Shown: in pieces, positions 1 to 8,879 of the stretch
How the letters are laid out: each line of letters starts with the position of its first letter
Numbering within the stretch: position 1 is the first letter of the stretch
Assembly (NCBI GenBank): GCA_018676675.1
Contig: JABHEG010000334.1
Coordinates: 115,318 to 179,317 of the forward strand
From: Lentisphaerota bacterium
Lineage (GTDB): Bacteria; Verrucomicrobiota; Lentisphaeria; Oligosphaerales; JABHEG01
DNA length: 64,000 nucleotides
Direction of reading: 5' to 3'
Program-made: the position numbers and the translations under genes
The notes under the pieces: model-generated
What the model was told of the DNA's origin: nothing
The model's database searches: none
What the model saw: the letters and a program-made list of their open reading frames with translations, nothing else

Positions 1-2029
1 AACGCTCCAGAAGGACTTCACACGCTGTGCGCTGTGTGCCCTTAATGGCCTCCACAATCGTCTCGGCCGCGACGCCCGACTCCTCACCAAGTTCCGGATC
101 GCCAATCCACTCGCCGCACATCTCCAAAGCCCCCAGTGAGTCAACCTGACCAAGAGCGGAGAGCACCAGTTTGCGGTCTTCAGGACGCTTGGCCGCCGAC
201 ATGCCGCGTCGGATCAAAGCCAGCTTATCCGCATCCGAGAGGTCACTCTCAAGGGCAAGGGCCCGAACCAATCCGCGGACGGCAAGAACGCGATGTATGT
301 CGTCCGAGGTCGTCTCGGCGATGTGGGCAAGAACATCGTCGCACGACGCATCGGGCCACCCTCCGAGCAACCTGATGGCGGCATTCCGAAGGGCGCTATC
401 AGGGCCGTAGAAAGCGCTGGTGACTGTGCGCAGGCTTTCCTGTGTGCCCAACCGACCCAGCACGTGCAGCAGACAAACCTGCACAGCGCTCTCCCCGCGG
501 CGATAGGCGCGTTGTACCCGACGAATAGCTCTGGACTCAGGAGTGGTCCTTCGACAGGCGGCCACGAGGGCATCCTGCAGGGCAGACCGCAGCAACTTGT
601 TCTCCGGGGCCTCAATTAGGTGGATCAAACGCCGCACGTCGGACGGCTCAGCAAGCTCTTCCAGAGCGGCCACGGCAGCCTTGCGTACACCAACCGGGCG
701 ATCACCGCCGCATAGCGAGAAGAGCTCACTCCGCGCCGCCGAAATCCCACGCTCCGCAAGAACTCCCGCAACCAGCGTCACGACATCACCATCTTCATTC
801 TCTAGCAGCGAAGTGAGAGCCTGATCAACGCCATCAGCACGCAGTTCGATGAGACTCTCCCTGGCGACATTTGCCAATGCCCCATCGCCTCCGCCTCTCA
901 ACAACTGGGCCAACAGCTCCACGCTGTTGCTGTTGCCAAGTTTGCCCAACGCCCGAACGGCAGCTTCCCGAACATTGGCGTCGTCATCCTTGAGCAACCG
1001 AATGACATGGTCACGGGCGGCAGCGTCACCCCGGTCTCCGAGTGCCATCACCAGGACCGCCTTCCCTTCAGGGCCCAACCCGGAAAGCTCCCGGGCGAAC
1101 GTCTCGGTGCTCCTCTCGCCGGGCATGTCTCGAACGTACTCGGCCGCCACGATGCGCACGGCGGGGTCAGAATCAGCCAGGAGCGAAACGACAATTGGGA
1201 CAACACCTTCCCTACGAGTTCTGACGAGACCATCGAGCGCCGCTCCGCGGACATGCGAAGGAACGTCGCCACCAAAAAGGTCATCGAACATCCCGGCAGC
1301 TTCCTCGAGTTCACCAGTGTCGGCAAGTCGGTTCGCACACTCCAACCAGGCACCCAGCCAGACCGAGGCCGTCAGATCACGCTGGCGGGCCAGAGTCGCG
1401 GCAGCATCAGCGGTCCCGATCCGGCCAAGAGCCCCCAAGACTGCCTCGCGCAACTCTCCATCGGGCGATCCGACAAGCTTGGCAAGAGTTGGTACTGCGC
1501 CACGCTGTCCACGTTTTCCCATCGAGTTAACGACGCCGATCCGGGCAGGTCCAACCAGCCGTTCGATAGCCTCACGAAAGGCCTCATCCGCATCGCTCCC
1601 CGGAATGCGCTCGAGGGCATAGCGCGCAATCTCACCAAGTTGGGCATCCCCCAGAAGGCCGCTCAGCGTCGGCACGCTAGCCTTTGTCCCGACCAGACTC
1701 AGCTGCCTACACGCGAACCGGCGGGCACTCACCGATGCTGTGCCTTCCGTCAGGAGCGCGAGGAAGCCCGCCTCAAGTGCCTGCTGTCTTCCGGATGCCG
1801 GCCGGCAGTGGGCAGTCTCGCGCTCAATGGTGACCAGGCCAGCCCGGCTCTGTCCGAATTCATAGCTCCTCAAGCCGGAGAACGCTTCCTGCAGTGCCTT
1901 CTGCCCAGGCCTCTTGAAGGGAGACGGTGCATTGGGAGTCTGGCTCCCTTCCGGGCCGGTCGTCGTCCGGCAGGCACTCAACAGTGAGATAGCGATAGCG
2001 GAAGCAACACGGAACAGATCTCTCTTCAT
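1..2029 (-). CDS. HEAT-repeat lipoprotein (C-terminus beyond window)
   Basis: An open frame of 676 codons runs on the minus strand from an ATG at 2029 to the window edge with no stop. The N-terminus is a lipoprotein signal: basic start, hydrophobic stretch and lipobox LSAC with Cys20. The rest is alpha-helical repeats of about 30 residues with the HEAT pattern (for example 'DDDANVREAAVRALGKLGN' and 'DRPVGVRKAAVAALEELAE'), so it is probably an outer-membrane-anchored or periplasmic scaffold. An AAGAAGG ribosome site lies about 10 nt upstream. It follows the Gfo/Idh/MocA gene on the same strand after 121 nt and may share its operon. In planctomycete-type genomes such repeats are often fused to haem domains; none is visible in the part present. 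No enzymatic function can be assigned. Confidence 0.85.
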   Translation of the reverse strand, partial: MKRDLFRVASAIAISLLSACRTTTGPEGSQTPNAPSPFKRPGQKALQEAFSGLRSYEFGQSRAGLVTIERETAHCRPASGRQQALEAGFLALLTEGTASVSARRFACRQLSLVGTKASVPTLSGLLGDAQLGEIARYALERIPGSDADEAFREAIERLVGPARIGVVNSMGKRGQRGAVPTLAKLVGSPDGELREAVLGALGRIGTADAAATLARQRDLTASVWLGAWLECANRLADTGELEEAAGMFDDLFGGDVPSHVRGAALDGLVRTRREGVVPIVVSLLADSDPAVRIVAAEYVRDMPGERSTETFARELSGLGPEGKAVLVMALGDRGDAAARDHVIRLLKDDDANVREAAVRALGKLGNSNSVELLAQLLRGGGDGALANVARESLIELRADGVDQALTSLLENEDGDVVTLVAGVLAERGISAARSELFSLCGGDRPVGVRKAAVAALEELAEPSDVRRLIHLIEAPENKLLRSALQDALVAACRRTTPESRAIRRVQRAYRRGESAVQVCLLHVLGRLGTQESLRTVTSAFYGPDSALRNAAIRLLGGWPDASCDDVLAHIAETTSDDIHRVLAVRGLVRALALESDLSDADKLALIRRGMSAAKRPEDRKLVLSALGQVDSLGALEMCGEWIGDPELGEESGVAAETIVEAIKGTQRTACEVLLER

Positions 2030-2150
2030 GCTCAACTGCCTTCTTGTATCTGCGCCTTCACTGAAGCCGCCGGAGACCGGCGATACAGGGAGAAGGCGGC
2101 TGAAACGTCTGATCAGAGCGTCTGGAGCAACCACGGAGAGGAGGGTGACA

Positions 2151-3449
2151 TCACAGGCGCCAGGGGCTTCGGCGGGACCGGTCCAACATACGATTGGCGA
2201 CCTCATCACCGGCGAAACGTTCGCGATCAGGATCCCACTTGAGCTTACGCCCGAGAATCATCGCGATGTTCCCAATGTGGCAAACGGTTGCGGATCGGTG
2301 ACCAACTTCAGCCGGGGCCACCGTCTCACGTCGAGTCGCCATGCACTCCAGCAGGTTTGCACGATGGTCCCTGCTCTCATAGAGGTGAATCTCATCCGGA
2401 GCGATCGTCTCACGCAGCAGTGATTTGGGGTGTCCATCAATTCGTGAACGGCTGACGAAGATCCAGCCGTCGCTTCCCTCGAAACGAATACCGTTCTCGC
2501 CAGTGCTCCGGCACGTCAACACCACATCATTTGCGTACGTATAGGTGACTTCAAATTGGGTTGGGACGTTGTACAACCCATCGCTCGGGAAACGTCCTGT
2601 CCCTTCCACAGCGACCGGTCCACTGCGATCTGCCCCATTGGCCCATTGGGCAATGTCGTTATGGTGCGCTCCCCAGTCCGTCATTTTGCCCCCCGAGTAG
2701 TCGAAAATCCAGCGGAAACTGCCGTGACATCGAGCCTTTGTGTAGGGGGCCCAGGGAGCCGATCCAAGCCACATGTCATAGTCGAATCCTCCCGGCACGT
2801 CCATGGGGACATGGACGCCAGTGCTCGGAGCCCCGCCAATATTCGCATAGATTCTCTCGAGTTTGCCGATCCGGCCGTTCCGCACCAGTTCACAGGCGAA
2901 GCGGAAGTTACGTCCGGATCGCTGCTGGCTCCCGACCTGCAGGACGCGACCGTAGCGGCGGATCGTGTCACTGAGCACGCGTCCTTCCCCAACGGTCAAT
3001 GTCAACGGCTTCTCGCAGTACATATCCTTGCCGGACTTAGCGGCGGCGACAGCAATGGGGACATGCCAATGATCAGGTGTCGAGATGATGACGCCATCGA
3101 TATCGTCTCGGGCGATGATCTCGCGGAAATCGCTGTAGGCATCACAACCTTTGTACGCCCCGGACGCCGTCTTGCCTGCATAGTGTTTGTTCACGCGCTT
3201 CTGCGCAGCCGAACACCGGCTCCCGTCCGCGTCACAGACAGCCACGATCTGCACGTTTTCCCGATTCATGAACCCGCCGAGATTCCCTCCCCCCATCCCC
3301 CCGATGCCGATGGAGGCAAACGCAAAGCGATTGCTCGGCGCTGCCTGTCCACCCAGCGAGCGGTTGCTCAGGATGAAGGGAAAAGCGCCAATACTGACGC
3401 CGGCACGCGAGAGGAACGTACGACGGTCCATACCTGGGGACTTGGCCAT
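2151..3449 (-). CDS. Tat-exported Gfo/Idh/MocA family oxidoreductase
   Basis: A 432-residue NAD(P)-dependent sugar or inositol dehydrogenase-like protein. The N-terminus has a twin-arginine signal (DRRTFLSRAGV), so it is likely folded with its cofactor and exported. The Rossmann glycine motif (GIGGMGGGNLGG) follows at about residue 45, and the family CEKPL motif contains the usual catalytic Lys. The C-terminal part has the family's beta-sheet domain (WLGSAPWAPYTKARCH, GGKMTDWGAHHND). I chose the ATG at 3449 because AAGGAG lies 10 nt upstream and the Tat signal starts there; the frame stays open upstream only because it reads through a MITE copy. The likely role is oxidation or isomerisation of a sugar from glycan breakdown. 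Substrate unknown. Confidence 0.9.
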   Translation of the reverse strand: MAKSPGMDRRTFLSRAGVSIGAFPFILSNRSLGGQAAPSNRFAFASIGIGGMGGGNLGGFMNRENVQIVAVCDADGSRCSAAQKRVNKHYAGKTASGAYKGCDAYSDFREIIARDDIDGVIISTPDHWHVPIAVAAAKSGKDMYCEKPLTLTVGEGRVLSDTIRRYGRVLQVGSQQRSGRNFRFACELVRNGRIGKLERIYANIGGAPSTGVHVPMDVPGGFDYDMWLGSAPWAPYTKARCHGSFRWIFDYSGGKMTDWGAHHNDIAQWANGADRSGPVAVEGTGRFPSDGLYNVPTQFEVTYTYANDVVLTCRSTGENGIRFEGSDGWIFVSRSRIDGHPKSLLRETIAPDEIHLYESRDHRANLLECMATRRETVAPAEVGHRSATVCHIGNIAMILGRKLKWDPDRERFAGDEVANRMLDRSRRSPWRL

Positions 3450-3986
3450 TCCGGAAGCTCTCCTTGTCCGTGAGCCGGGGACACTCGTTCGCTGAAGACA
3501 CGAACGGCGCAAGCCCAACTCGATTTGGTGGTTGTGAAGGGAGTAACAGTAGGGATTGAGGCGACCGGAGTCAAGTTCCACAGGAACTGATCCGCAACGG
3601 GTCAGTCTCGTGAAGCGAAGCCACCCTAACTCTTGATCCGGCTCTTGACCTGACTCCTGGCCCATACCCAGAGGAGCGTAGAAACGGATCAAGAGCGCGA
3701 TCAGGCTTGCCCCCAATGCTATTGACCTTCTCTGGAGACGGCCGCGGCATGGCAGCCCCTCCCACTCTCGAGAAGCACACAATGTGGGAGGCGGTGCCAC
3801 CCGGCGACTCTTCGGCCAGACACGGGGGGCAGAGAAAGCTAATAGCATTGGGCTTGCCCCCCCCTGCCCGTAACTGAGGCATTGCACTGATCCAAGGCGC
3901 CCTCCCCCCTTCTCGCCCAACTGCGTGCCCAGGGCTATAGTCATCTGCCCACTCAATCCGTTATCCCTAAGGAAAGGCTCCCCCGG
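3450..3986. other. Intergenic region of 537 bp holding MITE copy 1
   Basis: No gene is supported here. The stretch lies between divergently transcribed genes and must hold both their promoters. Besides the MITE at 3714-3850 it has an 11-bp perfect inverted repeat, CTCTTGATCCG at 3630-3640 and CGGATCAAGAG at 3685-3695. A TATAGT hexamer at 3936-3941 could be a -10 box for the downstream gene, but no good -35 box accompanies it. Confidence 0.6.
3714..3850. mobile_element. MITE-like element, copy 1 (137 bp)
   Basis: A 137-bp non-coding element with terminal inverted repeats of about 21 bp beginning CAATGCTATT; the two ends differ at three positions. It is flanked on both sides by an exact 10-bp direct repeat, GGCTTGCCCC (3704-3713 and 3851-3860), as expected for a target-site duplication. 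Between the ends is an imperfect hairpin of REP type (GGCAGCCCCTCCCAC against GTGGGAGGCGGTGCC). A second copy of identical length and the same orientation lies at 4505-4641. There is no transposase in the window, so it would have to be mobilised in trans. Confidence 0.85.
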
Positions 3987-4496
3987 ATGGACACCCACGT
4001 CCTGGACCAACTCTCTCATGACGAACTCCGCCAGTATACCGAGTTCCTCCTCTGGCACTACCGAGTCATGGATGCCTTCTGGTTCATCTACGTAGCAGAG
4101 CGCTTTGACCAGGAAACGGCAGAACGCGTGAACGAAGAGGTATGGGAGCGTGTTTCCGGCATGGGGGCAAAAGACCTGATCGCTCGTTTTGAGGTCGAAC
4201 AGAAAGGCCTGGATGGGTTCCTGGAGGTACTCGGACTCTATCCCTGGTCAATTCTCATCGGGTACGAGACCGAGCGAGAGGGCGATGAGGTGATCCTCTC
4301 CGTGCCGTCCTGTCCCGTTCAGGAAGCCCGCCTTAAACGCGGCATAGGTGAGTACGACTGCAAAGAAATGCACCGGCGAGAATTCGAGAGAATCGCTAAG
4401 ACTGTGGACGAGCGGATCGAGGTGGAGTGCCGGTTCGCGCCACCCGATGAACACCCGGAGTGCATGTTTTGCCAGTGGCGCTTCCGGCTCGCGTAG
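3987..4496 (+). CDS. DUF6125-like small cytoplasmic protein
   Basis: A 169-residue soluble protein without signal peptide or membrane segment. The C-terminal half carries a conserved-looking Cys/His pattern: SCPVQEARLKRGIGEYDCKE, then VECRFAPPDEHPECMFCQWRF. This layout resembles DUF6125 proteins and the L-2-amino-thiazoline-4-carboxylate hydrolase-like family as I remember them; I cannot confirm this without a profile search. The cysteines could bind a metal, which is inference. AAGGAAAGG precedes the ATG. The gene is bracketed by two direct MITE copies, and the second inserted exactly at its stop codon: the target duplication starts at the last two bases of TAG. Confidence 0.7.
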   Translation: MDTHVLDQLSHDELRQYTEFLLWHYRVMDAFWFIYVAERFDQETAERVNEEVWERVSGMGAKDLIARFEVEQKGLDGFLEVLGLYPWSILIGYETEREGDEVILSVPSCPVQEARLKRGIGEYDCKEMHRREFERIAKTVDERIEVECRFAPPDEHPECMFCQWRFRLA

Positions 4497-4504
4497 CTCT
4501 CCCC

Positions 4505-4641
4505 CAATGCTATTGACTTTCTCTGGAGACGGTCGCGGCATGGCAGCCGCTCCCACTCTCGAGAAGCACACAATGTAGGAGGCGGTGCCACCCGGCGACT
4601 CTTCGGCCAGACACGGGGGGCAGAGAAAGTCAATAGCATTG
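4505..4641. mobile_element. MITE-like element, copy 2 (137 bp)
   Basis: A second 137-bp copy in the same orientation as the one at 3714-3850, differing at only a handful of bases. Its 21-bp terminal inverted repeats (4505-4525 and 4621-4641) are perfect. It is flanked by its own exact 10-bp duplication, AGCTCTCCCC (4495-4504 and 4642-4651), which differs from that of copy 1, so the two insertions were independent. The internal REP-like hairpin is retained (GGCAGCCGCTCCCAC against AGGAGGCGGTGCCACC). It sits between the stop of the DUF6125-like gene and the convergent nitroreductase gene. Confidence 0.87.
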
Positions 4642-4666
4642 AGCTCTCCCCACCCACCATTCCGTT

Positions 4667-5185
4667 CTACCAGGCATCGTGATGAACGAAGTCGGCGCTG
4701 TACCGCGTACGGGCCTCCTTGTCCTCGCCAGGCCAACCGACCGCGATGGCCGACACAGGGAGCACATGGGCAGGAAGACCCAGCGTTCTGGACACATGCG
4801 CGATGCGATCCTCCCGTGGATGGACTCCCAACCAGCACGCGCCCAAGCCAAGAGAAGAGGCCGCTACCAGCAGGTTCTCGATCGCAGCGGAACAATCCTG
4901 AAGCATGTAAGAAAGGGCGCCATCGTGCGCTCGCTCCATATTCCCACAAACGATGAAACCAACCCCGGCCTTGGCCAACATCGGGCCATTGGGCAGCGCG
5001 GAAGCGATCTCCGCAAGCGTCTCCGGGTCGCGGATCACGACAAACTCCCACGGGTCCTTGCAGCACGCAGAGGGAGCCGCCATTGCCGCCTCGAGCATGT
5101 CCTTCACAATCGCATCGCCTACGGGCCGGTTCTGGTAGTGGCGAATGCTGCGACGACGAAACAGAGAGGCAAGATTGGGATTCAT
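4667..5185 (-). CDS. Nitroreductase family protein
   Basis: A 172-residue FMN-dependent NAD(P)H oxidoreductase of the nitroreductase superfamily. The N-terminus has the FMN-phosphate motif RRRSIRHYQNRPV. PSACCKDPWEFVVI corresponds to the usual 'PSA-N-QPW' flavin loop, and GLGACWLGVHPRED is the conserved C-terminal flavin segment. Length is at the short end for the family (about 165-220). It has no signal, so it is cytoplasmic. Natural substrates of such enzymes are often quinones or flavins rather than nitroaromatics; nothing nearby identifies it. It is convergent with the DUF6125-like gene, with the MITE between them. Confidence 0.9.
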   Translation of the reverse strand: MNPNLASLFRRRSIRHYQNRPVGDAIVKDMLEAAMAAPSACCKDPWEFVVIRDPETLAEIASALPNGPMLAKAGVGFIVCGNMERAHDGALSYMLQDCSAAIENLLVAASSLGLGACWLGVHPREDRIAHVSRTLGLPAHVLPVSAIAVGWPGEDKEARTRYSADFVHHDAW

Positions 5186-5290
5186 GGCTTGAGGTTCCTC
5201 GTTGATGCGTCCTGGCGAATGCGTTCAAGGTAGCCGAACGACCGGTTCCAGGCAACCCGCCCGTTCTCGCTCCGCTTGGCCAAGAGGACG

Positions 5291-5322
5291 GTCCGGGATA
5301 CGTTACAGACTGTTTCCCGGAC
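5291..5322. promoter_or_regulatory. Inverted repeat upstream of the pectate-lyase-like gene
   Basis: A perfect 8-bp inverted repeat, GTCCGGGA (5291-5298) and TCCCGGAC (5315-5322), with a 16-nt spacer, lies 67 nt before the start at 5389 and about 105 nt upstream of the divergent nitroreductase. It could be a regulator site or a leader hairpin; the sequence alone does not decide. Confidence 0.35.
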
Positions 5323-5388
5323 GCCCCAATCCCGTGGTGACAGCTCCACAGTGGCAGGAGTGGGCGCCCCCCCCTAAGGAGAACGCCA

Positions 5389-8300
5389 GTGTTTCCGCCG
5401 TCACCGACGACCGTTTGCCTGTCAGAACGCCTGCAGGCCGCTGCCGTGCTGTGTTGTGCGGGTGCTTTGCTGGCCCTCCCGTGGCCCGCCCATGCCAAGC
5501 TCGCCCCCAAGGTCATTCAGACTCAGTATTCCACCAAAGACGTCGTGATCGCGGCGACGACGGTTGCCCCATTCCCGGAGAAGCACAGGGACGCAACGAA
5601 AGCCATTCAGGCCGCTATTGATGAGGCCGCGGAAGCCGGCGGGGCCGTGGTATTTTTGGAAGCCGGCGTCTTTCACCTGCACTCGCCTCTGCTTATCCGG
5701 GAGGGGGTCACGCTGCGAGGCGACTGGCTCTCGCCGCGGATCGATGCCCGTGTTCAGGGAACAGTCCTGGCTGTGAACCACGGCAAAGACCTCCTCGAGG
5801 GGCCACCTGCCATCACAATGGAACGCGGAACAGGCATCCGAGAAGTCGCGATCTGGTATCCGGATCAGGACGTCGGCGCTCCCGCTGCGTATCCATGGTC
5901 TATCCGTTTCTCGCCCAAGCGCGGCGGGGATAACATGACCGTCTTGAATGTCACAATGGTCAATCCCTACCAAGCCATCAAGGTTGGTCCAGAGTCCAAC
6001 GAACTCCACACCATCCAGAACGTTTTTGCCACGCCCCTGCTGACCGGTCTTTCCTTCGATTCCACCACCGACATCGGACGGGTGACCAATGTGACCATCA
6101 CGCCACGCATCTGGGAAGCATCCGGCCTCTCCGGAGCCCCGGCGGCACCGGAGTCTTCTGCTGCTCTGCGTGGGTGGCTCAAGAGCAAAGCCACGGCAAC
6201 GGATATTGGGCGCAGCGATTGGGAATATCTCTACAGTCTGGACGTCGAGGGATACGCCGTCGGCCTGGAGTTTCGCCAGGGCAAACGAGGCACAACCAAC
6301 GCTGTTATGCTGAACTGCCGACTCACCGACTGCAAAACTGCGCTGCTGCTGTCCAAGCTCAATGCGACGGGGCTTGCAGCCACCGGATGCACCTTCGCCG
6401 GTGAACAAGCAAGTATCCGTGCCCCTGAGACATTCCGCGGCGCCGTTGCCCAGTTCAATACCTGCACGTTCGCCGGAACACCAGCCACGGCCGTCAGTCT
6501 GGAAGGTAATGGCCTGCTGACGCTCCAGAACTGTCAGTTCAGCTCAGCATCCGAAGGAACGGTCACTGCGAGTGCGGGGGACATTTCCCTGATCAACTGC
6601 GATTTCCCACAGGCCAGGATGCACATTTCCCTTGGTCCGGACGTGCGCCGGGCACGGATTCTCAGCTGCCGGTTCGAAGGAGGCCCCAAGCTGGTCAACT
6701 CCGCGACGGCCTGCGACTCACAGATATCGCATCACCAGCTTGATGTGCCTCTCCCCGACATCAGTCCTCATCATCCCGCTCGCATCCCAACCCCCTCCAC
6801 GTCCAAGCTCTTCTCCGTCACTGACTGCGGGGCATCTTCGGACGTACCGGACAACACAGCAGCCTTTCAACAGGCGCTGGATCAGGCAGGAGAAGCGGGA
6901 GGGACGGTTTACGTGCCTGCGGGCTTGTACCGGTTCAAGGGCGAGATCACCGTCCCGACAGGTGTCGAATTGCGCGGCATTTTTGACGTGCCGCACCACA
7001 CGATGTCCGGGGGATCTGTCCTTCTCCCGATCGCCGGACGCGGGGCCCCCGACGGGACGCCCTTCATCCAGCTGCAACCCAACTCGGGCCTGCGCGGACT
7101 CACAGTCTGGTACCCGGAACAGGATCTGAAGACGTTTGCGCCCTACCCCTGGACTGTTCGCGCAATGGGGCCCCGGTGCTGGGTTGTCGACACGACCCTG
7201 GGGAACGCGTACCAGGGCATCGATTTCTGGACCCATCCAAGCACGGGGCACGTCATACGTTACCTTGCGGGGTGCTTCCTGAAGACAGGCCTGTGGATCA
7301 GCAAGTCCGACGGCCCCGGCTGGGTCGAGGACGTGCAACTCAACCCTCACTATGGAAACCGACTCCATCCGTCTCTTCCACGTGTCGATGGGTTCTCCGG
7401 CAGGGACATCGGTTGGCGGACCGTTGATTTCCAGCGCAAGAATCTGGAAGGAATTGTCTTCGGCCGTTGTCAGCAGGAGCACGTTCGCGGGACATTCCTC
7501 TATGCCGCCTATGACGGTATCGCTTTCCGCGACGACCAGGGCGGGACGAACGGCAGGATCCTTATGCATGGCACCGACACCGGAAGCCGGGCCGCCGTCC
7601 TGGAACACGTCGGCCCCAAAGGTGTTTCCTTCCTGTGTGCACAGCTTGTCCCTCTGGGCAAGTATGTCGTGGCCGGTATCGTGTCGACCCCGAGCTTCAC
7701 CGGGAACGCATCCTTCTTCAACTCACAGCTGTGGGCCGGGCCATGCAGTGGCATCCTCAACGGACCGGGAACCGTTGTCCTGCAACAGCTGACCACTCGT
7801 TCAGGAGAGTTCAAGGCTAATCGCGGCACGCTCGATATGATGAACGCGAACATAGTTCCCCCCCTCGCTGCTCATGTCACAATCGGTCCGGAGTGCGCCA
7901 GCGCACGAATCATTGGCAACGTCTCGGCGAATGGTGTTTTCAGGATAATGAGTGCGTCCGGGGACCGTCTGAAGGCTGCGGGAAACGCCTGCTCGTACCC
8001 AGTGACCGAACGGAGCGGACAGTTGCTGGAGGCCATGGCAATACCGATGAAGCCAAACAGACCATCGTGGAGCGTGCCGCGTTCCTTCGAGCAGGACGAA
8101 GGGCCTCTCCCGGAGATCGCCATCGCCAAAACGGGAGGCGGAATCCGCAACATGCCTGAGTCGAGCTGTCAGGTTGTCGACACGGACAAGGCCGCCTCTG
8201 GAACACGCGCCCTGGAACTCCGCGGACGTCCAGCCACGGATCACGCTTTCGTCTACTACAGGATTTCTGCGGCCCCAATCCCCATTCTCCCCGACACTGA

Positions 8301-8871
8301 ACTGAGCTACTCCATTATGCCTCTCAACAAACAGGGCCGCCACACGGCCATTGACGCCGTTTTCGCCGCAGGACTTCCGTTGCGAGACCGCGGCTTCCGC
8401 ACAACAACCGGGGGAAGCTGCCACCCGAGCCCCCCACGTGGTAAGGTCGGGGAATGGACGCGCATCACAATCCCCCTTGGTCGCCATGCAGCCGGGGAAG
8501 AAATCCGTCATCTGATGTGTGCCTATGACTCACGCAAGCCGGGCCCGTTCTCCGCCCTGTTCGATGACATTGAGATCCGGTCCGGCTTTGCGGCGGGAAT
8601 GCCGTGGAAGCTGGAACTCAGCCCGAGGGGCGGCCGGACCTCATCCGGCACGCAAGTCACAATTTCGGGGCAACGGAACGCCACTGTCCACTACACACTC
8701 GATGGCATGCTCCCAACGGCTGAGTCCCCTGTCGCCAAGGGCTCAATCCCATTGCGTGGGACAGGGCTGGTGGAACTCCGGGTCCGTCCCCGAGTCGGAA
8801 CCCGAATGGGAGCCGCAGTACACGGGGCGCTCTTCACCCTCACTGCCGCTCCCGACACGACAGAGAACTGA
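5389..8871 (+). CDS. Exported protein with two pectate-lyase-3 beta-helix domains
   Basis: A 1160-residue secreted protein. A signal peptide with a hydrophobic core (AAAVLCCAGALLALPWP) ends near AHA at about residue 36. Two Pectate_lyase_3-type right-handed beta-helix domains follow. Each starts with the hallmark 'A.Q.A.D.A..AGG.V...AG.......L....GV.LRG' pattern, the first at about residues 65-115 and the second at about 495-545. The last 70 residues resemble a chitobiase/FN3-like C-terminal domain (VHYTLDGMLPTAESP). The fold suggests a polysaccharide lyase or glycoside hydrolase; no catalytic residues can be pinned. Start: GTG at 5389, with TAAGGAG 8 nt upstream. It is translationally close to the next gene (8 nt gap). 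Confidence 0.85.
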   Translation: MFPPSPTTVCLSERLQAAAVLCCAGALLALPWPAHAKLAPKVIQTQYSTKDVVIAATTVAPFPEKHRDATKAIQAAIDEAAEAGGAVVFLEAGVFHLHSPLLIREGVTLRGDWLSPRIDARVQGTVLAVNHGKDLLEGPPAITMERGTGIREVAIWYPDQDVGAPAAYPWSIRFSPKRGGDNMTVLNVTMVNPYQAIKVGPESNELHTIQNVFATPLLTGLSFDSTTDIGRVTNVTITPRIWEASGLSGAPAAPESSAALRGWLKSKATATDIGRSDWEYLYSLDVEGYAVGLEFRQGKRGTTNAVMLNCRLTDCKTALLLSKLNATGLAATGCTFAGEQASIRAPETFRGAVAQFNTCTFAGTPATAVSLEGNGLLTLQNCQFSSASEGTVTASAGDISLINCDFPQARMHISLGPDVRRARILSCRFEGGPKLVNSATACDSQISHHQLDVPLPDISPHHPARIPTPSTSKLFSVTDCGASSDVPDNTAAFQQALDQAGEAGGTVYVPAGLYRFKGEITVPTGVELRGIFDVPHHTMSGGSVLLPIAGRGAPDGTPFIQLQPNSGLRGLTVWYPEQDLKTFAPYPWTVRAMGPRCWVVDTTLGNAYQGIDFWTHPSTGHVIRYLAGCFLKTGLWISKSDGPGWVEDVQLNPHYGNRLHPSLPRVDGFSGRDIGWRTVDFQRKNLEGIVFGRCQQEHVRGTFLYAAYDGIAFRDDQGGTNGRILMHGTDTGSRAAVLEHVGPKGVSFLCAQLVPLGKYVVAGIVSTPSFTGNASFFNSQLWAGPCSGILNGPGTVVLQQLTTRSGEFKANRGTLDMMNANIVPPLAAHVTIGPECASARIIGNVSANGVFRIMSASGDRLKAAGNACSYPVTERSGQLLEAMAIPMKPNRPSWSVPRSFEQDEGPLPEIAIAKTGGGIRNMPESSCQVVDTDKAASGTRALELRGRPATDHAFVYYRISAAPIPILPDTELSYSIMPLNKQGRHTAIDAVFAAGLPLRDRGFRTTTGGSCHPSPPRGKVGEWTRITIPLGRHAAGEEIRHLMCAYDSRKPGPFSALFDDIEIRSGFAAGMPWKLELSPRGGRTSSGTQVTISGQRNATVHYTLDGMLPTAESPVAKGSIPLRGTGLVELRVRPRVGTRMGAAVHGALFTLTAAPDTTEN

Positions 8872-8879
8872 CGACCTTT

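Noticed and set aside
1007..1987. A 326-codon plus-strand frame opposite the HEAT lipoprotein
   Set aside because: The minus strand is open throughout and encodes a clean lipoprotein signal and HEAT repeats; the plus frame has no recognisable features and no ribosome site.
3450..4058. A 200-residue N-terminal extension of the Gfo/Idh/MocA gene on the minus strand
   Set aside because: The extension is only the MITE and its flanks read in an open frame. The Tat signal and AAGGAG site fix the start at 3449.
4248..5516. A 422-codon minus-strand frame across the MITE and nitroreductase
   Set aside because: It reads the nitroreductase gene in the wrong frame and passes through the MITE; no domain is recognisable.
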